Positions 58,095 to 64,000 of a DNA stretch of 64,000 bases are shown piece by piece (within the stretch, counting starts at the first letter, position 1; each line of letters starts with the position of its first letter). Source of the stretch: Actinomycetospora chiangmaiensis DSM 45062. GTDB taxonomy: Bacteria; Actinomycetota; Actinomycetes; Mycobacteriales; Pseudonocardiaceae. The notes below the pieces were generated by a model that saw only the letters and a program-made list of their open reading frames with translations, searched no databases and had not been told where the DNA came from. The stretch spans positions 62,001 to 126,000 of the forward strand of contig NZ_KB903246.1 of NCBI RefSeq assembly GCF_000379625.1, written 5' to 3'. The translations under genes were made by a program, and so were the position numbers.

Positions 58095-58952
58095 CTAGGC
58101 GCCGCCGGTGATCACCTCCGCGCCGGTGGCCCCGTGGAGCAGGGCGTCGAGCTCGTCGGGCGCGGTGGTCTCCGCCGCGATCGGGATCTCCTTGCGGGTG
58201 CCGTGGTAGTCGCTCGAGCCGGTGACGACGAGCCCGAGCTCACGCGCCAGCCCGCGGAGGCGGTCCCGGTCCGCGGGGGTGTGGTCGGGGTGGTCGACCT
58301 CGATCCCGGCCAGGCCCCGGCCGGCCAGCTCGACGATGACCGACTCCTCGATCACCTCGCCCCGGGTCCGCGCCCACGGGTGCGCCCACACCGGGACGCC
58401 ACCGGCGGCGAGGATCGTCGCGACGGCCTCGTCGACCGGGGTGTCGACCTTCGGCTCGTAGTACGGCCCGTCCTTGCCCAGGAAGGTGCGGAACGCCTCG
58501 CCGACCGAGTCGACCACCCCGAGGTCGAGCAGCGCCTGCCCGACGTGGGGGCGACCGACGGGCGCACCCGTGCGCGCCGCGATGCCCTCCGGGTCGACGT
58601 CGTACCCGTCGGCGCGCAGCCGGTCGGCCATCACGCGGATCCGGCGCAGCCGCTCACCCCGCAGCCGTTCCTGGTCGGCGAGGACGGCGGGATGGGCCGG
58701 GTCGAACAGGTAGCCGAGCAGGTGGGCCGGGACCCGGCCACCCCGGCCGTCGGGAGCCTCGGTGGAGAACTCCGCGCCCCGCACCAGCCGCACCCCGGAC
58801 GGGACGGCGGCCGCGGCCGCCTCCCAGCCCGCCGTCGTGTCGTGGTCGGTGAGCGCGAGCGTGGTGACACCCGCCGCGGCCGCGAGCCGGACGACGTCGG
58901 CCGGGTCGTCGGACCCGTCGGAGGCGTTCGAGTGCAGGTGGAGGTCGATCAC
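58095..58952 (-). CDS. PHP-domain phosphoesterase
   Basis: 285 residues. IDLHLHSNASDGSDDP, ALTDHDTTAGW, VRGAEFSTE, GVPVWAHPWARTRGEV, GIEVDHPDHTP and TGSSDYHGTRK give the complete PHP metal-ligand set. Similar to the YciV/TrpH branch that hydrolyses 3',5'-nucleoside bisphosphates or short RNA 5' ends. GTG 58952. Followed after ten bases by the nuclease gene, so probably co-transcribed. Confidence 0.88.
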   Translation of the reverse strand: MIDLHLHSNASDGSDDPADVVRLAAAAGVTTLALTDHDTTAGWEAAAAAVPSGVRLVRGAEFSTEAPDGRGGRVPAHLLGYLFDPAHPAVLADQERLRGERLRRIRVMADRLRADGYDVDPEGIAARTGAPVGRPHVGQALLDLGVVDSVGEAFRTFLGKDGPYYEPKVDTPVDEAVATILAAGGVPVWAHPWARTRGEVIEESVIVELAGRGLAGIEVDHPDHTPADRDRLRGLARELGLVVTGSSDYHGTRKEIPIAAETTAPDELDALLHGATGAEVITGGA

Positions 58953-58956
58953 CGGG

Positions 58957-59466
58957 TCAGGGGCGCGACGGGGTCTGGCGCTTCTCCCCGAACACCAGCT
59001 CGGAGATCGCCTCGTAGAACTCGTCGGGGTCCGGCATGTAGCTGATGCGGTTGAGGGCCTGGATCTGACCGGCCGACTCGATGACCAGGGTGCCGTAGCC
59101 GAGGATGCGGCCCATGAAGGTGCGCTCGAAGGTGAGGTCGGTGACCTTCCCGAGCGGCATCATGCCGATCCGCTGCGTGAAGACACCCTCGGCGAGCATC
59201 ACGCGCTTGTCGGTCATGACGACCTTCTCGACCCACCACTCGCTGATCTTGTAGGACGCCTTGATCAGCACGAGCAGCGCGCCGTACCAGAGCATGTTCG
59301 AGATGACCGGGCCCTCGGGCAGCACCGCCGCCGCGATCATCAGGACGATCACCAGCACGGCCGCCTGCACGACCTCGTTGACGATGACGAACCAGTGCCG
59401 CCGGAAGCGGATCACGCGCCGCTCGGTCGGCAGGACGTACTCGTCGATGTCCCGCGGTGCCAGCAC
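58957..59466 (-). CDS. PH-domain (YdbS-like bPH) membrane protein
   Basis: 169 residues. Two closely spaced helices (FVIVNEVVQAAVLVIVLMIAAAV; MLWYGALLVLIKASYK) and then a bacterial PH-like domain (VVMTDKRVMLAEGVFTQRIGMMPLGKVTDLTFERTFMGR, read across positions 59101-59223; YGTLVIESAG). Function unknown, possibly envelope stress. GTG 59466. Confidence 0.82.
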   Translation of the reverse strand: MLAPRDIDEYVLPTERRVIRFRRHWFVIVNEVVQAAVLVIVLMIAAAVLPEGPVISNMLWYGALLVLIKASYKISEWWVEKVVMTDKRVMLAEGVFTQRIGMMPLGKVTDLTFERTFMGRILGYGTLVIESAGQIQALNRISYMPDPDEFYEAISELVFGEKRQTPSRP

Positions 59467-59580
59467 GGTGGCCCTCCCCCGTTCAGCGATGGTCGAGCTC
59501 CGCCGCGCCGCGGCTCCCGCGCCCGGCAGGAGCCTAACCCGCCGGACGCACGGGGAGGACCACCTCCGCGTGACGCGCGG

Positions 59581-60096
59581 TCAGCGGTCCTGCGGGACCG
59601 GTCGACCCGGCTGCTCCAGCGCGAACTGCTGCTCCGGGGTGTCGGCCACCGGCCGCTTCGGCACCATCACCTTGCGCCGGTAGATGCAGACGACGACGCC
59701 GTCCTGGTTGTAGCCGATGGTCTCGACCTGGACGACGCCGCGGTCGTTCTTCGACGACGACTCCTTCTTGTCCAGCACCGTCGACTCGCCGTAGATCGTG
59801 TCGCCGTGGAAGACCGGCTTCACGTGGCGCAGCGACTCGACCTCGAGGTTCGCGATCGCCTTGCCGGACACGTCGGCCACCGACATGCCGAGCAGCAGCG
59901 AGTAGACGTAGTTGCCGACGACGACGTTGCGGCCCTGCTGCGTCCCGGACGCGTAGTGGTTGTCCAGGTGCAGGGGGTGGTGGTTCATGGTGATGAGGCA
60001 GAAGAGGTGGTCGTCGTACTCGGTGACCGTCTTGCCGGGCCAGTGCTTGTACGTCGCCCCGACCTCGAACTCCTCGAAGTACCGACCGAACTGCAC
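59581..60096 (-). CDS. MaoC-like dehydratase (hotdog fold)
   Basis: 171 residues. FGRYFEEFEVGATYKHWPGK, ENxxF-equivalent YDDHLFCLITMNHHPLHLD with the catalytic Asp and His of hydratase-2 motifs, NVVVGNYVYSLLLGMSV, and PVFHGDTIYGEST. Predicted to hydrate an enoyl-CoA; resembles mesaconyl-CoA or (R)-specific hydratases. The start is decided by GGGAG eight bases before GTG 60096; the open frame runs further upstream without support. Confidence 0.85.
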   Translation of the reverse strand: MQFGRYFEEFEVGATYKHWPGKTVTEYDDHLFCLITMNHHPLHLDNHYASGTQQGRNVVVGNYVYSLLLGMSVADVSGKAIANLEVESLRHVKPVFHGDTIYGESTVLDKKESSSKNDRGVVQVETIGYNQDGVVVCIYRRKVMVPKRPVADTPEQQFALEQPGRPVPQDR

Positions 60097-60173
60097 GTGT
60101 CCACTCCCTGAATTCACTCGACGACAGCGACGTCGCATGTCACTCCCACGGCGGTGGCCCCGGGACGAGTCGT

Positions 60174-60179
60174 AGGATG
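60174..60179 (+). promoter_or_regulatory. Candidate corA -10 element
   Basis: TAGGAT, a common actinobacterial -10 form, without a clear -35. It would give a leader of about 235 nucleotides. Confidence 0.3.
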
Positions 60180-60270
60180 GACCATCGGTGCACGGCGCGG
60201 ACCAGCACGAACGCGTGAGCCGTGCCTCATGGATCGAGACAGCGTGCGCGCCGCGACGAGGGAGGTGGAC

Positions 60271-60351
60271 GTGGACCAGCCCGAGCAGGCAGCCGACACC
60301 CCCGGCGGAAGTACCGGCCGCGTCCCCTCGCGTCCGACGCCGCGCCGCTGA
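60271..60351 (+). CDS. Possible leader peptide upstream of corA
   Basis: A 26-residue frame: GTG preceded by GGGAGG at normal spacing, protein start VDQPEQAADTPGG and end SRPTPRR, followed by TGA. Five prolines. The frame can also start at ATG 60229. It ends 70 bases before corA. Mg2+-transport genes in enterobacteria use proline-containing leader peptides (mgtL, corL); similarity in concept only. Confidence 0.3.
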   Translation: MDQPEQAADTPGGSTGRVPSRPTPRR

Positions 60352-60421
60352 CGCGGGCGTGCCGGCGCGGGGCGACGCGGAGAGCCGCCCGCCGCTCCGA
60401 CCCGAGAACCGAGGCCCCGCC

Positions 60422-61510
60422 ATGCCCGCCCTCCCCTCGCTGCGCACCGCCGCCCGTGTCCGCCGCCCCCGCGCGCTCGACCAGGGCGTCGGCGTCCCGC
60501 ACGTCCCCATGTCGGCCTTCGTCGTCGACTGCGCGATCTACGTCGGCGGTGCGCGGGTCGAGGGGCGCTGGAACCCGCGGGACGCGATCGCCGAGGTCCG
60601 CAGCCGCGGCGAGGGCTTCGTCTGGATCGGCCTGCACGAGCCCGACGCCGAGCAGATCGAGGACATCGCCGAGGTCTTCGGGCTGCACCCGCTCGCGGTG
60701 GAGGACGCGGTGCACGCCCACCAGCGCCCGAAGATCGAGCGCTACGACGACATGCTGTTCTCGGTGTTCAAGACGATGCGCTACGTCGCGCACGCCTCCC
60801 CCACCACGGCGAACGAGATCGTCGAGTCCGGCGAGCTGATGTGCTTCGTGGGGCGCGACTTCGTGGTGACGGTGCGCCACGGACAGCACTCGGGGCTGCG
60901 GCGGGTCCGCCGGACGCTCGAGGCGGACCCGGAGCACCTCGCCCTCGGTCCCGCCGTCGTGCTGCACGCCGTGGCCGACCACATCGTGGACGCCTACCTC
61001 GACGTGTCCGCCGCCGTGGAGGGCGACATCGACACCATCGAGGCCGAGGTCTTCGCGCCCTACTCCGACTTCTCGGCCGACCAGATCTACCTGATGAAGC
61101 GCGAGGTGCTCGAGCTGCGGCGGGCCGTGGCGCCGCTGGTCAACCCGCTGCGCCGGCTCACCGAGGGCTACTCGCCGCTGGTGCCGACCGAGGTGCGCAG
61201 CTACTTCCGCGACGTCGACGACCACCTCGCCACCGTCGCGGAGCGCGTGGCGCAGTTCGACGAGCTGCTGACCACCCTCGTGGACGCGGTGCTCGCCAAG
61301 ATCACGCTGCGCCAGAACAACGACATGCGCAAGATCACCGCCTACGCCGCCCTGCTCGCGGTCCCGACGATGTTCGCCGGCATCTACGGCATGAACTTCG
61401 ACTACATGCCCGAGCTGCACTGGACCTTCGGCTATCCGCTGGTGATCGTCGTGATCCTCGCGATCTGCGGTTGGCTCTTCCGCACGTTCCGCCGCAACCA
61501 CTGGCTCTGA
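60422..61510 (+). CDS. corA: Magnesium/cobalt transporter CorA
   Basis: 362 residues. Large cytoplasmic N-domain (GEGFVWIGLHEPDAEQIEDI, HPLAVEDAVHAHQRPKIERY), a long helix (DQIYLMKREVLELRRAVAPL), then two C-terminal membrane helices with the pore signature in FAGIYGMNFDYMPEL (GMN) and a basic tail (RTFRRNHWL). ATG 60422. A hairpin follows. Confidence 0.93.
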   Translation: MPALPSLRTAARVRRPRALDQGVGVPHVPMSAFVVDCAIYVGGARVEGRWNPRDAIAEVRSRGEGFVWIGLHEPDAEQIEDIAEVFGLHPLAVEDAVHAHQRPKIERYDDMLFSVFKTMRYVAHASPTTANEIVESGELMCFVGRDFVVTVRHGQHSGLRRVRRTLEADPEHLALGPAVVLHAVADHIVDAYLDVSAAVEGDIDTIEAEVFAPYSDFSADQIYLMKREVLELRRAVAPLVNPLRRLTEGYSPLVPTEVRSYFRDVDDHLATVAERVAQFDELLTTLVDAVLAKITLRQNNDMRKITAYAALLAVPTMFAGIYGMNFDYMPELHWTFGYPLVIVVILAICGWLFRTFRRNHWL

Positions 61511-61534
61511 GGGGTTCTTCCGACCTTCCGGTCA

Positions 61535-61589
61535 TTCCGGACGACGGGTTGAGCCGGGTGGCGCAACCCGGCTCACCCGCCGTCGGAAA
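61535..61589. terminator. Hairpin built from inverted copies of the 15-mer repeat
   Basis: One-mismatch copies of TTCCCGACGRCGGGT in opposite orientation at 61535-61549 and 61575-61589 form a stem of about 25 bases together with GAGCCGGGT. It lies after corA. Confidence 0.65.
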
Positions 61590-61676
61590 CCCGATTGGAG
61601 GCGACGGATGGCGGGCACACGGGCCCTCGTGTAGCTGGGCTCACCAACGGCCCGGCCGTGACACCGGGGGGTTCTC

Positions 61677-63152
61677 GTGACGGCGACCGATCAACCGCAG
61701 AGCGTCCGCTCGCTCATCCCCGCGCGGATCGACCGGTTGCCGTGGTCGCCGTTCCACACGCGCATGGTGGTCGCGCTCGGGACGGCGTGGATCCTCGACG
61801 GCCTCGAGATCACCATCGCGAGCAACGTCGGCGACAAGCTGACCGACTCCTCGCGGCTCGGGCTCTCCGCGACGGCGGTCGGCGGGCTCGCGACGGCGTA
61901 CCTCATCGGCCAGGTGGTCGGCGCCCTGGTCTTCGGGCACATCTCCGACCGGCTCGGCCGCCGTCGGCTGTTCATGATCACGCTGGCGATCTACTTCGGA
62001 GGGTCCGCACTGACCGCGTTCACCGTCGGCTCCGGGGCCGGGGCGATCGCATTCATCTACCTGACCCGCTTCATTGCGGGGGCCGGCATCGGCGGGGAGT
62101 ACGCGGCGATCAACTCGGCGATCGACGAACTCATCCCGGCGACCTACCGGGGACGCGTCGACATCGCGGTCAACGGCACGTACTGGGCGGGCGCCGCGAT
62201 CGCCGCCGTCGTCCAGGTCCCGCTGCTCTCCGGGGCGCTCTCCCCCGCCATCGACTGGCGCATCGCGTTCCTGCTCGGCCCGGTCCTCGGCATCGCGATC
62301 CTGTTCCTGCGCCGCAACCTGCCCGAGAGCCCGCGCTGGCAGATCATGCACGGCCGTGGCGAGGAGGCCGAGCGGTCGATCTCCTACATCGAGGAGGAGG
62401 TCTCGTCGACCGGCAAGGAGCTGCCGCCGGTCGACGAGCGTCGGGCCATCGAGATCACGCCGACCGACCAGACCGGCTACCTCGCCCTGCTCCGGGTGCT
62501 CTTCCGGACCTATCCCGGCCGCTCCACGCTCGGCGCGACGCTGATGATCACGCAGTCGTTCCTCTACAACGCGATCTTCTTCACCTACGCGACGGTGCTC
62601 GGCACGTTCTTCGGCGTGCAGGACACGGCGCTGTACTACATCCCGTTCGCGGTCGGGAACTTCCTCGGTCCGCTGCTGCTCGGGCCCTTGTTCGACTCGA
62701 TCGGCCGCAAGCCGATGATCTCCGGCACCTACATCCTGTCCGGCGGGCTGCTGGTGATCTCGGCGTTCCTGTTCCGGGCCGGGGCGCTGACGGCCACCAC
62801 CCAGACGATCGCCTGGTGCGTGATCTTCTTCTTCGCCTCGGCGGGCGCGTCGGCCGCGTACCTGACGGTCAGCGAGGTCTTCCCGATGGAGGTCCGCGCG
62901 AAGGCGATCGCCGTGTTCTTCGCGATCGCCCAGGGCTTCGGGTCCATCGCGCCGCTGTTCTACGGCTCGCTGATCGACAAGAACGCCCCCGACCCCTCGA
63001 AGCTGTTCATCGGCTACATCGTCGGCGCGGCGATCATGATCGTCGGTGGGCTCGTGACGATCGCGCTCGGCGTGAAGGCGGAGGGACAGTCGCTGGAGGA
63101 CATCGCCCAGCCGCTGTCGGTGGTGCGGGCGACGGGCGCGGCGAGTTCGTGA
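61677..63152 (+). CDS. MFS transporter (sugar/metabolite:proton symporter type)
   Basis: 491 residues with 12 predicted helices. WILDGLEITIASNVGDKLT, GHISDRLGRRRLFMIT (loop 2-3 motif), GAGIGGEYAAINSAIDELIPATYRGR, NLPESPRWQIMHGR and LFDSIGRKPMISGTY are typical of the sugar-porter-like/SV2 branch. Substrate not predictable. GTG 61677 with a G-rich ribosome site upstream; a hairpin follows. Confidence 0.85.
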   Translation: MTATDQPQSVRSLIPARIDRLPWSPFHTRMVVALGTAWILDGLEITIASNVGDKLTDSSRLGLSATAVGGLATAYLIGQVVGALVFGHISDRLGRRRLFMITLAIYFGGSALTAFTVGSGAGAIAFIYLTRFIAGAGIGGEYAAINSAIDELIPATYRGRVDIAVNGTYWAGAAIAAVVQVPLLSGALSPAIDWRIAFLLGPVLGIAILFLRRNLPESPRWQIMHGRGEEAERSISYIEEEVSSTGKELPPVDERRAIEITPTDQTGYLALLRVLFRTYPGRSTLGATLMITQSFLYNAIFFTYATVLGTFFGVQDTALYYIPFAVGNFLGPLLLGPLFDSIGRKPMISGTYILSGGLLVISAFLFRAGALTATTQTIAWCVIFFFASAGASAAYLTVSEVFPMEVRAKAIAVFFAIAQGFGSIAPLFYGSLIDKNAPDPSKLFIGYIVGAAIMIVGGLVTIALGVKAEGQSLEDIAQPLSVVRATGAASS

Positions 63153-63160
63153 TCGGCGAG

Positions 63161-63201
63161 CGCCTGCGGTGGTCGGCGCGCCTCCCCGACCACCGCAGGC
63201 G
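63161..63201. terminator. Hairpin after the MFS gene
   Basis: Perfect 16-base arms CGCCTGCGGTGGTCGG (63161-63176) and the complement at 63186-63201, nine-base loop. Confidence 0.75.
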
Positions 63202-63255
63202 TCCGCTCCCCGTCGGCGCTGCCGATCCGTCGGTCTCCCGGCAGCATCATCTGCC

Positions 63256-63735
63256 GTGAGCAGCCTCTCCGGGCCCGACCAGCCGGCACCGCCCGGGTGG
63301 CGGTCGCACCAGCACGTGCAGCGGTTCGTCACCCCGGCCCCGCGTGACCGGGTCTGGGCGTGGCTGAACGACCCGGCCACCTTCACCGACACCCAGATCC
63401 CGCCGTGGCGCGTGGAGTTCCTGGGCGGTGGGTTCGCCGAGGGGGTCGTGACGACCCACCACGGTCCGGGCCTGCACCTGCCGGGGGTGCTGGGCGAGAT
63501 CCGCGAGGGCGAGTCGCGCGACCTGCAGTACCTCTACGGCGCCTACGCGATCTCGTTCCGGCTGCTGCGCCCGACGCGGCTGTGGATCGGGGTCGCGGAC
63601 GCCCCCGGCGGCACGGCCGTGGAGCTCCGCATCGACGCGCACGTCCACCCGCGGCTGCTGCGGCTCTGGGCCTTCTCGCAGCGGCTGTTCTGGCGGCGCT
63701 TCGAGTCGTGGACGGCCCGGGCGACGGCGGCCTGA
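63256..63735 (+). CDS. SRPBCC-family (START-like) protein
   Basis: 159 residues with the polyketide-cyclase/START-like fold: HQHVQRFVTPAPRDRVWAWLNDPATF, LPGVLGEIREGESRDLQYLYG, AYAISFRLLRPTRLWIGV and a long C-terminal helix (LWAFSQRLFWRRFESWTARA). Probably binds a hydrophobic ligand; no partner gene indicates which. GTG 63256. Confidence 0.75.
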   Translation: MSSLSGPDQPAPPGWRSHQHVQRFVTPAPRDRVWAWLNDPATFTDTQIPPWRVEFLGGGFAEGVVTTHHGPGLHLPGVLGEIREGESRDLQYLYGAYAISFRLLRPTRLWIGVADAPGGTAVELRIDAHVHPRLLRLWAFSQRLFWRRFESWTARATAA

Positions 63736-63795
63736 TCCACCGCGGCGAGGGTGACGCCACGGGCAGAGCTGCCCGGCGCGCGCCCGGCGAGCGGG

Positions 63796-63810
63796 ACCCG
63801 CCGTCGGGAA
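63796..63810 (-). repeat. Copy of 15-mer TTCCCGACGRCGGGT (reverse orientation)
   Basis: Exact copy in the intergenic gap five bases after the stop of the partial gene at the right edge; the only exact copy seen on the minus strand. Confidence 0.6.
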
Positions 63811-63814
63811 CGGG

Positions 63815-64000
63815 TTAGGTCTGCTCGGAGCCGATCGCGAGCTTGGCGAGCATGTCGCGGGCCTTCTCGGCGTTGCGTGGCTGGCACAGGACGTCGTAGC
63901 GGCCGGCGACGAGCTGGCTCGCCGAGGTGAAGTCCCGCCGACCGCGCGAGGCGCCGTAGGTGATCGCCCCGGAGACGACGCCGAACACGATGCCCATCCC
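63815..64000 (-). CDS. General stress protein 17M-like membrane protein (C-terminal part)
   Basis: The last 61 codons of a leftward gene that continues beyond the window. The sequence FGVVSGAITYGASRGRRDF, SQLVAGRYDVLCQPRNAEKA and DMLAKLAI matches the C-terminal region I recall for the mycobacterial Rv1234-type general stress protein, which lies near corA (Rv1239c) there as well. The upstream part would hold the remaining membrane segments. Confidence 0.75.
   Translation of the reverse strand, partial: GMGIVFGVVSGAITYGASRGRRDFTSASQLVAGRYDVLCQPRNAEKARDMLAKLAIGSEQT

Larger units (their letters stand above)
60097..60421. other. Divergent region and corA leader (325 bp)
   Basis: Contains a TAGGAT -10-like element at 60174 and a short frame with a strong ribosome site (60271-60351) upstream of corA. 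No other gene is supported. Confidence 0.5.

Noticed and set aside
61535-61589. The inverted repeat after corA as an insertion-sequence end
   Set aside because: No transposase nearby and no flanking duplication; better explained as a hairpin made from two copies of the 15-mer.

Overview
The window is very GC-rich, densely coded actinobacterial chromosome. It has many GTG starts, 4-bp ATGA/GTGA gene overlaps and little non-coding DNA. Gene content and order point to the mycobacteria/Pseudonocardiales side of the phylum: a mycobacterial-type nitrilase cluster, GlnR and DrrAB homologues, DUF5313/DUF3107/DUF3152 proteins, and a block matching the order of M. tuberculosis Rv3206c-Rv3212. I cannot name the genus. 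I see no rRNA, tRNA, CRISPR array, prophage or insertion sequence.

Layout. 1-7.3 kb: an Nit1C-type nitrogen-starvation cluster: glycosyltransferase, two tandem nitrilase-superfamily proteins, a fused GNAT/AIR-synthase-like protein, radical SAM enzyme and Sll0783-like protein, with a divergent flavin oxidoreductase. 7.4-12.7 kb: AfsR/SARP-type regulator, VOC protein, DrrAB-type exporter. 13-18.9 kb: HrpB helicase, small accessory genes, and a Rieske/amidohydrolase operon. 18.9-27.6 kb: Ser/Thr kinase, then narK-nirB-nirD-hemD-cbiX for nitrite uptake and reduction with siroheme supply. 27.7-33.5 kb: menaquinone genes menC, menE and menB, with a GlnR-like regulator fused to a siroheme nitrite/sulfite reductase between menE and menB. 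33.6-37.1 kb: metallo-hydrolase, formate/nitrite channel, AMP-forming ligase. 37-41 kb: a giant deacetylase/glycosyltransferase/acyltransferase fusion. 41.2-45 kb: two-component genes and DctA. 45-53.6 kb: the moeZ-DUF3152-TetR-DUF3107-ferritin-like-RhlE backbone. 53.7-56.7 kb: a hydrolase/MpaB/kynureninase operon. 56.7-64 kb: nuclease, PHP, bPH and MaoC proteins, CorA, an MFS transporter, an SRPBCC protein and the end of a stress protein.

Nitrogen is the unifying theme. The first cluster, the NirBD operon, the FNT channel and the GlnR-reductase fusion all concern scavenging or sensing poor nitrogen sources. The most unusual gene is the GlnR-NirA fusion (29967-32435). It keeps the GlnR dimer residues and a complete CX5C/CX3C siroheme-[4Fe-4S] cysteine set, so it could be a regulator that reads nitrite or redox state directly. 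Other notable points are a nitrilase paralogue that has lost its catalytic Cys and Glu, a palindromic repeat inserted in frame in the HrpB helicase gene, several families of gene-end palindromes, and a strongly over-represented 15-mer, TTCCCGACGRCGGGT, that is mostly in one orientation.
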